Positions 16,017 to 24,564 are shown, counted from the first letter of the stretch. The stretch is DNA of 35,462 bases from JBBDIM01 sp040880405 (GCA_040880405.1 JBBDIM010000071.1:1-35462), one strand, 5' to 3'. Program-made: numbers and translations. Notes: a model not told the origin generated them from the letters alone.

Positions 16017-16259
16017 GGGTGCCATGCCCACGCCCTCCAACGTGGGCATGTTTTGGCGGGTTGATTATCTACCTGCAACTCGATGAACAGCCAACAAAAC
16101 GGCCGACCTCTGACCCACAACCAATGGACTGTCTTGGTAGAGCTTTCACTCACTGTTTAAGCCGCTAGTGAAATCCGAACCGGCGTCCGGACTTCCCGGA
16201 AGAGACATAATCAATTTGCACTTCTCATGCCCACGTTGGAGGGCGTGGGCATGGCACCC
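16017..16259. repeat. palindrome-ended repeat element, copy A
   Basis: Terminal inverted repeats of about 34 bp face each other (GGGTGCCATGCCCACG... at 16017-16050 and ...CGTGGGCATGGCACCC at 16226-16259). Each end is itself palindromic (arms of 10 bp). Inside, near the right end, lies CGGCGTCCGGAC (16181-16192) followed by a GGAAGAGACA-like block shared with copy B at 19165-19327. No reading frame crosses it. It fills the gap between the HD-GYP gene and the next gene. Confidence 0.85.
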
Positions 16260-16285
16260 AGGCTCTGAATAGGGAGAACGGAAAG

Positions 16286-16786
16286 TTGGCGCTGGAAGAA
16301 GAACCACGGGAAGACCTACTCCGCGAGGCGACAGCCTTGGTGCGGCGTGGGGTCTGGAACGGTCGGATCACCGACTCGGCGGCCAACGTGGAAATAGTCG
16401 CCGGGTTTCGTCGCAATGGGGCCCTGAGCCTGTTCTTTGACGAGTCCCCCGTGTACCAGTTCAATCCAGCGGGGGAGTTGCGTCGGGCGCATATCGACGG
16501 CCTGCTCTATAAGGCGGACCGAGGCCAACTCGTCCAAATGAGGCGGGAGCGGGCCGAGCGGCAAACGACCCTGGTCAGTCGGCCGCTCACGGATGAGGAG
16601 CAGGCCGCGCTCATGGTCGAGGCGGAGGCTCGGATTTCTGCGCTGTTTCAGACCCTGGATGAGGGGCAGCTTTCACTCGTCGGCCAGGTGCCGGAAGATG
16701 GCGACCTGCGGGCGGAACTGCTCGCCTGGAGAGACCGGTACCCGCTGCCACTTCAAATTGCTGATCGACCCAATGCCGCGGGTTAA
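16286..16786 (+). CDS. unknown acidic protein
   Basis: The product has 166 residues, is soluble, acidic and rich in Glu, Arg and Leu, with no signal peptide or transmembrane segment. I recognise no family. Helical stretches cover about residues 5-20 and 95-130, and the middle part (NGRITDSAANVEIVAGFRRN, FDESPVYQFNPAGELRRAHIDGLLY) looks like beta strands. It starts at a TTG preceded by AGGGAGA at 16271-16277; no better start exists until far downstream. Its stop codon shares the sequence TTAA with the stop of the convergent YgfZ gene. Confidence 0.7.
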   Translation: MALEEEPREDLLREATALVRRGVWNGRITDSAANVEIVAGFRRNGALSLFFDESPVYQFNPAGELRRAHIDGLLYKADRGQLVQMRRERAERQTTLVSRPLTDEEQAALMVEAEARISALFQTLDEGQLSLVGQVPEDGDLRAELLAWRDRYPLPLQIADRPNAAG

Positions 16787-17739
16787 CCGACCGTAACATC
16801 GCCCCACTGGGTGTCCAGGACGATGCCGCTGGCATTGGCTCCTTGGCGGAGCATCGCGAGGCCAACGATCCCCTTGTGGCGTGGAGACCAGCAGGCGGAA
16901 GTGATGCGGCCGAGCGATTTGCCCTCCGGGTTTTCGATCTCCGCGGGCAGGGGAGGGATCTTGTCGGCGGCGATCGCAACCGGCATCAGCTTGCGGTTGA
17001 CGTGCCCCATGGCATCGATCCGCGCGATCGTCTCCTGCCCCAGGTAGCATCCCTTTTGGAAGTGGATTGCTTGGTCGTTGCGGTTGGCCTCTTGGCCGAG
17101 ATTCTCAGCGGAGATATCGATCCCGTGGGCCGGAAACCGATTCTCGATGCGGAGGGTCTCCCACAAGGCAGCGGTGGCCTGAACGACGAACGATTGACGA
17201 TCGAGTTCCGCCGCGAGCGCCGCCAACACATCTTTGGGGCCCGAGACGGAAAAGGTGGGGAAGGCGAACACCGGACAGCGGAATACCTGGAGGGTCGACT
17301 CGCGCCAAGTCACCGATTGATGGGTCAGCGGTTCCGCGCGGGGAGTCGGCGACAGGGTCGTCTCCAAGGCCGCGATCGCTTGCGGTCCGGCCAGCAGGAT
17401 CTCGCCGACCTCGCCGGAAAGGTCCTCAATCTCGACATCCTCGACGATCCCATATTTGTTCAGGTGCCCCAGCAGCGCCTCCCGCTGATCGCCCCAGCCA
17501 AGAAATTCGATCGCCTCTGCCCGCCTGAGCAAAAAGCCGTGGGCCAAAATCTTTCCCTGCACCGTGGGGAAAAGGGCCTCGCAGGCCTGACCTGGCGCGA
17601 GCGTCTTCACATCGCCACTACACAGCCCTTGAATGAATCGGACATGCGTCTCGCCCGAGATTCGCAGCCGCGTTTGAAAGGGAGAGCTGCCCACGGCCAG
17701 GCCGGTGATGGTTTGCTCGTACAGTTCAGCGATTTCCAT
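16783..17739 (-). CDS. ygfZ: YgfZ/GcvT-like folate-binding protein
   Basis: The product has 318 residues. KGCYLGQE near residue 228 is the YgfZ signature (K-G-C-x-x-G-Q-E) containing the conserved cysteine, and it is followed by HVNRKLMPVAI. YgfZ proteins bind tetrahydrofolate and help maintain certain iron-sulfur enzymes such as MiaB. The ATG at 17739 begins MEIAELYEQT; the frame stays open further upstream, but that part overlaps non-family sequence. The gene lies 64 bp after the LarA-like gene on the same strand and may share its transcript. The stop codon overlaps that of the plus-strand gene at 16286-16786 within TTAA. Confidence 0.9.
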   Translation of the reverse strand: MEIAELYEQTITGLAVGSSPFQTRLRISGETHVRFIQGLCSGDVKTLAPGQACEALFPTVQGKILAHGFLLRRAEAIEFLGWGDQREALLGHLNKYGIVEDVEIEDLSGEVGEILLAGPQAIAALETTLSPTPRAEPLTHQSVTWRESTLQVFRCPVFAFPTFSVSGPKDVLAALAAELDRQSFVVQATAALWETLRIENRFPAHGIDISAENLGQEANRNDQAIHFQKGCYLGQETIARIDAMGHVNRKLMPVAIAADKIPPLPAEIENPEGKSLGRITSACWSPRHKGIVGLAMLRQGANASGIVLDTQWGDVTVG

Positions 17740-17803
17740 AATTTGGGGCTTTCTGCCGGGGGCATTCTTGAAGGGACCACCGTAAGGCGGAAGCTGGTCT
17801 CGG

Positions 17804-19033
17804 CTATTCGACCACTTCGCCGACGACGTCGATCGCGATCGACTGGGCGTCGTGCAGGACGATCGTCGAGCCGTAATGATCGCAGATTCGCTGGCATTCT
17901 TCATCGCTTTCGACCGGAATCAATCCCATGTCGTCCAGCATCGACTCCGCTAAGAGGCTGCGGAGGTAGATTTTGTGGTTCCGCAGGGTGCTGGCGAATT
18001 GCATCGTGATCCAGGCACCCGGCAGGCGACACTTCCGCAAGGCTTGGCAAAGTTCGTCCGGTTCCTCGCTGCGCGTCAGCATGGCGAGGGCTTGCCCGGG
18101 TGGTTCCCGGATTTCGGTACACAGGATGACCGCCCCACCTGGCTTGAGGATCCGCTCCGCCGATGCAAGGGCCCTGGCTGCGTTGGCCCAGGTTTGCTGA
18201 GGGCGATCTCCACTAACCAGGGCCAACACCACCTGGGCGGTTTCGGGGATCGTGCGCTGCCAAGCCGATTGCCGCAGCCTGGCCGCCTCTTCGACCACCG
18301 GAGCGACCATCCCGAACAGGACCTGGCTGATTCCGCCACCACTGGCGGGCACCAACTGCATTATGCACAAAATACCGAGTAGGTCTCCCACTTCGCCGGT
18401 CTCGGCGAGGCGTTTTTTTCGTTGGCCTGGTCGGATGACAAACCCCGGGGCGGACCACCGTCGCTGGCAATCGATATCGCCATAGGCGGGAAACAAGGCA
18501 GAGTATGGGCCGAAATAGTCGACTTGGGAGTCGGGCCGGGCCAAGCCGACCGGAATGACCACGTCCGCCTCGCAGACCTCTCGGTTGAGGAAGATCGCCC
18601 GGTCCTCACCATCGGAGGTGAGAAACGAGTTCGCCTTTTGATCGGCGGGGGCGTGGACCTGGACTTCGGTCGACATATCGAACGAAGCGACTTCCGCGCG
18701 GAGCGACTCAGCCACCTGGTCCGGAGTTCCGCTGGGTAGCAGGAACACAATCTGGCGATCAGTGAGTCCCTTCTCCACGAAGAATTGGAGTACGCCCGAA
18801 GCGATGTCCCGGATCTCGGTTACCTCGGGGTCAAACGCCAGAACGATCCGGTCTCCCGGAACCGTGGCGGCATCCAAGGAGGGGAACTCGATCGGGTCCG
18901 CCAGCGCGGCGCGGACCCCCTCGGCAATACTGGGCAGTGGGGGTGCCTCGGCGGTCACTTCGGCCAGAAGCTTGCGGTCATCAATATCACACGCCGCCGA
19001 TCCATTCTCGCCGAATGGAATTGCCAATTGCAT
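17804..19033 (-). CDS. lactate racemase (LarA) superfamily protein, divergent
   Basis: The product has 409 residues. Its overall layout fits LarA/DUF2088: an N-terminal domain with DRIVLAFDPEVTEIRDI, DVVIPVGLARPDSQVDYFGPYSALFPAYGD in the middle, and a C-terminal half with LALVSGDRPQQTWANAARALASAERILKPGGAVILCTE. In LarA, a His-rich loop and a Lys in a GG.K..lPG segment hold the nickel-pincer cofactor; at the matching place this protein has GPYSALFPAYGD without Lys or His. It may bind a different cofactor or none. It is cytosolic, the first gene of a likely two-gene unit with ygfZ. Confidence 0.75.
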   Translation of the reverse strand: MQLAIPFGENGSAACDIDDRKLLAEVTAEAPPLPSIAEGVRAALADPIEFPSLDAATVPGDRIVLAFDPEVTEIRDIASGVLQFFVEKGLTDRQIVFLLPSGTPDQVAESLRAEVASFDMSTEVQVHAPADQKANSFLTSDGEDRAIFLNREVCEADVVIPVGLARPDSQVDYFGPYSALFPAYGDIDCQRRWSAPGFVIRPGQRKKRLAETGEVGDLLGILCIMQLVPASGGGISQVLFGMVAPVVEEAARLRQSAWQRTIPETAQVVLALVSGDRPQQTWANAARALASAERILKPGGAVILCTEIREPPGQALAMLTRSEEPDELCQALRKCRLPGAWITMQFASTLRNHKIYLRSLLAESMLDDMGLIPVESDEECQRICDHYGSTIVLHDAQSIAIDVVGEVVE

Positions 19034-19164
19034 GGTCTGGGGTCTTCGCTAAGTAGAGGGAAACGAGGTCCGGGGCTGCCCCGCATCATAGAACCAGAGC
19101 GAAAAGGTGGTCAACGGGGCGGAGCGGGGTGATTGGTGGTGCCAGGCTCACCGGATGGTCCATC

Positions 19165-19327
19165 GGGTGCCATGCCCACGCCCTCCAACGTGGGCATGCT
19201 TTGGCGGGAAATTCCCCCAATGGCAACGCCGCCTGATGGAGCCCGAGCCGGCGTCCGGACCTCTCGGAAGAGACAAAATCCTCTCGCACTTCACATGCCC
19301 ACGTTGGAGGGCGTGGGCATGGCACCC
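19165..19327. repeat. palindrome-ended repeat element, copy B
   Basis: It has the same terminal sequences as copy A (GGGTGCCATGCCCACG... at 19165 and ...GGGCATGGCACCC ending at 19327), each end palindromic, and the same internal CGGCGTCCGGAC (19249-19260) with a GGAAGAGACA block. It is 80 bp shorter because the left interior is missing or different. It lies in the gap (19034-19402) between the LarA-like gene and the HPt gene. Confidence 0.85.
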
Positions 19328-19402
19328 AGCAACCTAGAGAAGCCCGCTTGAGCCACACCCGGTTGCGCGATTTGATGGTACCCCCTTCCGGTATTTTTTA
19401 GG

Positions 19403-19732
19403 TTACCCCGTCGATCCGCTCCGCATCCGACGGCAGGTTTGGACCATTTCTTCCAATGCTGACTTGAGGGTTTCCGGATCTTCTGGTTTCTGGCAGGTCC
19501 GTTCCAGCCGGGCCGCGACTTCGGTGACCTCTTGAAAGCCATAGCTGCCACCGGCCCCTTTGAGTTGATGGGCGAGTCGGCGTACACCTTCCCAGTCGGC
19601 ATCGTGGGCCGCCTCCAGCAGCGACTCGATCCGCAATGGGATTTCGTCCACGAATAGCGCGATGAGCTCGTCCAGGTCATCCTCGTCGGCGAATGCCGAA
19701 TAGATCGGGGTGTCTGCGGTGGATTGTGACAT
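19403..19732 (-). CDS. stand-alone histidine phosphotransfer (HPt) protein
   Basis: The product has 109 residues, the size of a single HPt four-helix bundle. The phosphorylatable histidine is H55 in RLAHQLKGAGGSYGF, which matches the HPt signature AHxLKGxxxxxG. It would pass a phosphoryl group between a hybrid histidine kinase and a response regulator in a phosphorelay. No kinase or receiver gene is in the window, so its partners are elsewhere. The N-terminus is acidic and flexible. Confidence 0.88.
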   Translation of the reverse strand: MSQSTADTPIYSAFADEDDLDELIALFVDEIPLRIESLLEAAHDADWEGVRRLAHQLKGAGGSYGFQEVTEVAARLERTCQKPEDPETLKSALEEMVQTCRRMRSGSTG

Positions 19733-20156
19733 GCCAAAGTCCTTGAGCCGAGACGTGATGAGAAACGTGTGACGTGGTTTGTACCGGCCTCGCCTGAATA
19801 GGGCGTCTACCTCTAAAGTCTGGCTCGGTTTCCGGGTCGTGTGTCGAACCGATCACCCCCAGGTTGATTAAAAATGGACCGATTAGGTAAGAGAATTGAA
19901 TCAAGTCCTACAGTCCGAACAGGAGCGGAGCACCGACCAGGAAAGATATATGAAATGGTAAATCTCAGGCGAATGCGTGGACGATAGCACCTGTAGTTCC
20001 TGCCCAAAGTCGATGTTTGGGTATATTGGGGCCTTTGTTGGGCTGCGTGAAATCCGGAGAGCCATGGTAAGGCTGGCGGAGTTTCGGCGGACTGCGGAGG
20101 TTCCAAGGATGCCATTCCGTTTTTCGTGGTTTTGAGACAAAACTGGAGTCCTCTCG
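19733..20156. other. non-coding stretch with the upstream region of the CCAPEP gene
   Basis: I see no coding signal here. A GGAG about 9 nt before the ATG at 20157 is a likely ribosome site. No clear -35/-10 pair or repeat could be assigned, and the segment is about 420 bp long. Confidence 0.4.
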
Positions 20157-20621
20157 ATGAAAACTCGTATCGTTCTTCCGGCGATGCTCGTGATTGGTAT
20201 GCTGATCTCCGCTGCGGCGACTGCCGAAGCCGGGCTGTTCAGCTCCAAAGCGGGCCATGGTTGTGGTTGTGCCCCTGAGCCGACTTGTTGTGCTCCCGAG
20301 CCTTCCTGTTGTGCTCCGGAACCAAGCTGCTGTACACCGAAGTGCCGCGTTGGCTTGTTCCAACACCTGAAGCACAAGTTGGCTTCCTGCTGCAAGCCAA
20401 AGTGCTGTGCTCCTGAGCCGACTTGCTGCGCTCCCGAGCCCGTCTGCTGTGCACCGGAACCCGTTTGCTGTGCTCCTGAGCCCACTTGCTGTGATCCTTG
20501 TGCCCCGAAGTGCCGTCACGGCCTGCTGCACCACCTGAAGCACCGCTTCAGCCGGAGCCACGGCTGCGGATGTGCTCCTGAGCCTAGCTGCTGTGCTCCC
20601 GAGCCGACCTGCGCTTTCTAA
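20157..20621 (+). CDS. secreted Cys-rich CCAPEP-repeat protein
   Basis: The product has 154 residues. A signal peptide (MKTRIVLPAMLVIGML...) should be cleaved after AEA (residue 25). The mature part has 28 cysteines by my count and nine CAPEP units arranged as (CCAPEPx)n. Two helical inserts are nearly the same (KCRVGLFQHLKHKL and KCRHGLLHHLKHRF), so the mature protein is a tandem duplication of [CCAPEP block - basic helix]. No known enzyme motif is present. A dense disulfide or metal-binding surface or envelope structure is plausible; older biochemical work described Cys- and Pro-rich protein envelopes in planctomycetes. It has its own terminator and no close neighbour. Confidence 0.88.
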   Translation: MKTRIVLPAMLVIGMLISAAATAEAGLFSSKAGHGCGCAPEPTCCAPEPSCCAPEPSCCTPKCRVGLFQHLKHKLASCCKPKCCAPEPTCCAPEPVCCAPEPVCCAPEPTCCDPCAPKCRHGLLHHLKHRFSRSHGCGCAPEPSCCAPEPTCAF

Positions 20622-20669
20622 GTGCCGCTCGGGTCGACCGACCCGTCCGTAAGGCTAAAGTCAAATTTC

Positions 20670-20706
20670 AAGCCAGGTACCCAGTGGGTGCCTGGCTTGT
20701 TCATTT
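20670..20706 (+). terminator. intrinsic terminator after the CCAPEP gene
   Basis: A 13-bp stem with one G-T pair (AAGCCAGGTACCC/GGGTGCCTGGCTT) encloses a 3-nt loop and is followed by GTTCATTTT. Confidence 0.82.
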
Positions 20707-20934
20707 TCTTGACGTGGTGGCGCAGCAAAGGGAATCTACGAGTGTGAGCGTCCCATTTGTAGGTAAATTTTGGGGGCAGCCCCGCAATGACTCCCCCGAT
20801 TCCCCCCTTGGCGTCTTGGCGCCTTTGCGAGAGCTTTTCCCGCTATCAAGATCTAGTGCAAAGCCACCAAAGCCGAGGTCGGTCGATGATCGATTGCGTG
20901 ATCTCGCGGAGGCTCTTTGAGAACTTCACGGTTT

Positions 20935-21181
20935 GACGGGATTGAAACGCTAAGACGCAGGGACGCAGAGCAGTCCACCAGCGTCTCTGCGCGCGATTCA
21001 AACGCTTTAAATCCGACCAGCAGACTCCGGACGGCGGGGATAAACCCCGCCGCTCGTTATGCCAACCCCGAGCGGCGGGGTTTATCCCCGCCGTCTTCTC
21101 CGCGATCCTAACCCTGCCGACGTCTTCCCTGGTTTTGTCTCTGCGATCTCCGCGCCTCCGCGTTTCAAATGCTTTAAATCC
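20935..21181. repeat. inverted-repeat element, CGCAGAG family, with a nested perfect palindrome
   Basis: The left end begins GACGGGATTGAAACGC (20935-) and runs into CGCAGGGACGCAGAG units. The right end (21138-21181) holds CTCTGCGATCTCCGCG units and closes with CGTTTCAAATGCTTTAAATCC. Inside, 21030-21056 and 21069-21095 form a perfect 27-bp inverted repeat with a 12-nt loop, built on GGCGGGG...CCCCGCC. A related nested arrangement is at 24239-24306. No coding sequence is visible in 20707-21579; a GCAAAG-family right arm is at about 20808-20836. Confidence 0.75.
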
Positions 21182-21214
21182 AACTTGGCTGGACCGCGCA
21201 AAGTTCTAATAACA

Positions 21215-21373
21215 ACCACGAATCACACGAATGACACGAATAGAAGAGAAGATTCAGGCGATGTCGATTTCTCGAACATCCGTTGTCGATCGCTCATTCA
21301 ACCCGTTCAATTGGAAGCCACCAAAATGGCATTGCCGCCGCTTGCGATTCGTGTCATTCGTGTGATTCGTGGT
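21215..21373. repeat. inverted-repeat element, CACGAA family
   Basis: The arms at 21215-21241 and 21347-21373 are perfect 27-bp reverse complements, starting ACCACGAATCACACGAAT. They are built from ACACGAAT-like units about 9 nt apart. The 105 bp between them shows nothing recognisable. Confidence 0.8.
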
Positions 21374-21579
21374 AAAAAAAGTCCCTCAAGTTGGCACTGC
21401 CCTGGAGAGCAGGAACTCAATACCCCTGCATCCGACGAAATTTCCCACCTACTATTGGAGACGCTCACACAATCTACGACCCCGCCTGACAAACTGCTTG
21501 ACCTCCCCCCCATTTCCGCCACAATCAAATTTGAAACAGCTGCGGATTCGCGGTTTCGTTGATTTGGAAGGTCGAGTCC

Positions 21580-23412
21580 ATGAAAACGATCAAACGCTTC
21601 GGTTTAGCGGTTCTCACGCTTGGTTTGTTGCTTCTGCCAAGGGCATTGCATTCGGTCCAAGGCGAAATGCCAAGGGATCAAGTCAGTTCGCCCGAGGTGG
21701 AAAAGGTTAACCGATTTCTCAACGGGGGAGAATTTACACGAGCCGCGCAACTCGCCGGAAAGATCGAGAACGTTCGCCACCGAGACGCCGCTTTCCAGCA
21801 AATTTCGGTTCGTCAGGCCGCAGCAGGACTTCGGCAACCCGCTCTTGATTCGGCTACGCGAATCCAAGACCCCCACCACCGCAGCGCGGTCATGACCGCG
21901 CTAGCCGATCGCCCCGCCACATTACGCAACGATCTTGGTGTTTCCGGGAGTGGCTTACTTCCGGGCGAAGCACCGGGTGGACTAAGCCAGGTGTTCCCGG
22001 GAATGGGGGCTCGGGGTGGAATGGTCCAACCTGATTTTGATGCCCTGATCGAGCTGATCACTACCACCATTGTCCCGGAAAGCTGGGAGGAACTGGGGGG
22101 GCCAGGCACCCTTTCGGAATATGCGCAGGGGGTTTACGTCGATTCGGTCGGCACGCTTCAGCGGGTCACGCAATTGGCCGACAATTCGCTCCTCTCCAGC
22201 ATCCGGGCCGGTTCGGTCGCCCGGGGGGCAAACAGCAATGTCATGCGAAACTCGGCACTGAGAAAAGTCTCGCTCAATCGCCTGGAACGAGAGGTCCAGC
22301 GGTTGTGGGCCGATGGTAAACCACCCACGGCCGAGATGGCCAATCTGGCCGGTTTGCATAAGGTTCATTACGTCTTGGTTTATCCGGAGACAGGAGATAT
22401 CGTCCTGGCGGGGCCAGCCGGCCCCTGGACCTCCAATGCAGAAGGACGCACCATCCATCAGGACACTCGGCAACCAGTCCTGAAGCTTGACGACTTGGTA
22501 GTCCTGCTCCGCAACGCCCAGCAAAACCAAGGTCGTTTTGGCTGCTCCATCAATCCGACCCAGGCAGGCCTGGCCGCGGCCAAGGCCTATCAGGAGGAGG
22601 CTTCCAAGAAACCATTGCATCCACGGCAACGGGATGCTTGGTTGGAAGGTCTGCGGGCCGCCGTCGGCAAGCAAGACATCGAGATCTACGGTATCGACCC
22701 CGACACCCGGGTCGGTCGGGTGCTGGTCGAGGCCGACTACCACATGAAGCGGATCGGGATGGGGCTCGAAGAAGGGACCGCCGGCGTGCCCGGGTACCTC
22801 GACATGCTCCCCAAACCCAAAGCGGGTGAAGCGGTGCCGATGGATGTCCTGCGGTGGTGGTTCACCTTGAACTATCAGGCGGTGCATGCCACGGAAAATC
22901 GTGACGCCTTCGAGATCAAGGGGCCAGGCGTACGGGTCCTCAGCGAGAATCAGCTCCTGGAGGAAAATGGCCAACAGGTGAGAACCGGCCGAAGCAGCGA
23001 GCTCAACGCCCAGTTCGCGCGGAACTTCACGCAAAACTACGACGCCTTGGCGGTGAAGTATCCAGTCTACGCCGAGCTGCGCAATATCTTCGATTTGGCT
23101 CTGGTCGCCTCGCTGATCGAGCGGGAGCGGTTGAGCGATCAAGCCGACTGGCCCCAGTTGCACTTCGGTCCGGACCGGCCCTACCAGGTCGCAAAATACC
23201 GCACTCCCAAAAATGTCGAGACGATCATGAACTACCGCCTGATCGAGCAAAAGCATATCATCGCCGGGGTGAGTGGCGGGGTGCGGGTCGATATTTCCGA
23301 ATCGCTCGGCAAAGGCCGCATCCAGACGGACGAGTACGGCCTCCTCAAGGCGGATCGCACTGCGGGAGCCCCAAAAGAAGATCTGAAACTTCGCCAGTGG
23401 TGGTGGGATTGA
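21580..23412 (+). CDS. DUF1598-type exported protein (planctomycete family)
   Basis: The product has 610 residues. A signal peptide of about 29 residues (MKTIKRFGLAVLTLGLLLLP...) precedes a helical region, then a large mixed domain beginning around residue 150, with the DUF1598-like stretch LHKVHYVLVYPETGDIVLAGPAGPW and later IEIYGIDPDTRVGRVLVEADYHMKRIGMGLEEG. The family is best known from planctomycetes and has no assigned function. The ATG at 21580 follows GGAAGG at 21566-21571; an in-frame TTG/ATT region upstream has no ribosome site. The gene is monocistronic. I see no truncation or frameshift. Confidence 0.85.
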   Translation: MKTIKRFGLAVLTLGLLLLPRALHSVQGEMPRDQVSSPEVEKVNRFLNGGEFTRAAQLAGKIENVRHRDAAFQQISVRQAAAGLRQPALDSATRIQDPHHRSAVMTALADRPATLRNDLGVSGSGLLPGEAPGGLSQVFPGMGARGGMVQPDFDALIELITTTIVPESWEELGGPGTLSEYAQGVYVDSVGTLQRVTQLADNSLLSSIRAGSVARGANSNVMRNSALRKVSLNRLEREVQRLWADGKPPTAEMANLAGLHKVHYVLVYPETGDIVLAGPAGPWTSNAEGRTIHQDTRQPVLKLDDLVVLLRNAQQNQGRFGCSINPTQAGLAAAKAYQEEASKKPLHPRQRDAWLEGLRAAVGKQDIEIYGIDPDTRVGRVLVEADYHMKRIGMGLEEGTAGVPGYLDMLPKPKAGEAVPMDVLRWWFTLNYQAVHATENRDAFEIKGPGVRVLSENQLLEENGQQVRTGRSSELNAQFARNFTQNYDALAVKYPVYAELRNIFDLALVASLIERERLSDQADWPQLHFGPDRPYQVAKYRTPKNVETIMNYRLIEQKHIIAGVSGGVRVDISESLGKGRIQTDEYGLLKADRTAGAPKEDLKLRQWWWD

Positions 23413-23542
23413 GTGAGAGCGGACGGGTGCAATCCGCGTTATGCGCCTGAATGAGCCGATACGGGACCATCCCCAATTCGCCCAGGTCCAAAGGGCTGAC
23501 ACAATTCAATCGAGCAGCTTCGATCTACTCAAAATCTGTTTT

Positions 23543-23623
23543 TTGAAACGCAGAGGCGCGGAGATCGCAGAGACCCCCTATGTACGCTGCGTCTCCGCGC
23601 TCTCTGCGGCTCTGCGTTTCAAA
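23543..23623. repeat. inverted-repeat element, CGCAGAG family, compact copy
   Basis: The left arm TTGAAACGCAGAGGCGCGGAG... (23543-23572) faces the right arm ...CTCTGCGGCTCTGCGTTTCAA (23590-23623), with less than 20 bp between. Transcribed, it would be one long imperfect hairpin. Note the family mark TTGAAACGC/GCGTTTCAA at the outer ends. Confidence 0.7.
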
Positions 23624-23730
23624 CCTGGAAAGCGGCCTGTTTCGCGGGTTGCTTTTCGTGTCATTCGTCTGTTTCGTGGTTAAAAAAAGAGAGCTGCGGG
23701 TTGCCTTGCCCCAGTGAAAACCATCCGTGA

Positions 23731-23788
23731 AATCCGCGTAATCCGTGGTTAAAAACAAAAAAGGATCTAACCACGGATGACGCGGATT
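23731..23788. repeat. inverted repeat, CCACGGAT family
   Basis: AATCCGCGTAATCCGTGGTTA (first 20 shown as 23731-23750) and its reverse complement at 23768-23788 match at 20 of 21 positions, with a 16-nt A-rich loop. It resembles the CACGAA family in its TGGTTA/TAACCA ends. A family-2 right end (TCGTGTCATTCGT) is at about 23658-23670. Confidence 0.65.
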
Positions 23789-23924
23789 TCTCGGCTAAGA
23801 TTTTAGCGGGCAGAGCGGCTGGAGTCTTCGCCAGCTCACCGTAGGTGAGGGTTTTGGTTGTCTGAACTTGGCCGTTTTGGTGATTGATGATGAGGGTTGC
23901 CGGTGGAGGATTTTCCCGCGAAAG

Positions 23925-23952
23925 CATGCCCACGCTTTCGGGCGTGGGCATG
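23925..23952. repeat. CATGCCCACG palindrome, solo copy
   Basis: Arms CATGCCCACG/CGTGGGCATG (10 bp) with an 8-nt loop, followed by GCACCCA as in the element ends. It lies in the non-coding stretch 23413-24602, in which I find repeats only: CGCAGAG, CCACGGAT and GCAAAG families, this palindrome and the one at 24565. Confidence 0.85.
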
Positions 23953-24238
23953 GCACCCACGGCACAAGGCATCCCTGGTATTACGTGGGGATTAGGAAAA
24001 ACTTTCTCTCGCAAAGCCGCCAAGACGCAAAGGGGGAATGGGAAGGGTGAGTAAATGAATCGGCCGATTCATGTCGCTGCGGGCCTTTCCGCGGCGGTGC
24101 CCGCTCATGCGGCGAGCGGGCCGTCAGGCACCACGGGGACCATCGACAACCGAAAACAACGGGGGTGCCGATGGCATGCGGCGCATATACCGGATCGCAC
24201 CCAAGCGGAAGTGCGCTGAGGGAACCAACCGCGTGCCA

Positions 24239-24306
24239 GACGGGATTGAAACGCAGAGCGGCGGGGTTTAACCCCGCCGTTCACGCGTTTCCAAACTCTT
24301 AAAATC
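24239..24306. repeat. CGCAGAG-family element, short copy
   Basis: It opens GACGGGATTGAAACGCAGAG at 24239, carries an inner palindrome CGGCGGGGTT/AACCCCGCCG (24259-24279) and ends CACGCGTTTCCAAACTCTTAAAATCC. It is a condensed version of the element at 20935-21181: the same opening, the same inner palindrome type and the same type of right end. Confidence 0.7.
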
Positions 24307-24564
24307 CTTGTAAACGTGGGCTGGCGAGGACTCCACCCCCTGGGACCGCCGACGTCTCGTCGGCAAGCCTCGCGAGAAGATCTTCCCACCTGACCAAAAA
24401 CCAAAAATGGAAAATCCCCGAGATGCGTCTCCGCGCACCTAAAAAATGCCGACGGAGACATCGGTGGTCTCAGGGTGGCCCGCGAACTTTCAGGTAGAAT
24501 GGGGGCTGTTCTTTGAAAAGTGCAGCACGACGAGGGTACCCTTTCAGGATCATCTCTCACTTCT

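Noticed and set aside
16843..18009. Long open frame on the plus strand (388 codons) opposite ygfZ and the LarA-like gene
   Set aside because: It overlaps two well-supported minus-strand genes and crosses the gap between them; the translation is low-complexity Arg/Gly-rich.
20935..20955. GATTGAAAC motif that looks like the end of a CRISPR repeat
   Set aside because: The motif recurs at 24239, 31754 and 31867 but never in a regular repeat-spacer array, and it is followed by CGCAGAG units. No cas gene is present.
21982..23502. Long open frame on the minus strand (506 codons) opposite the DUF1598 gene
   Set aside because: It is antisense to a coding sequence with a clear signal peptide and family features. 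Its translation has no recognisable domain and follows the codon pattern of the real frame.
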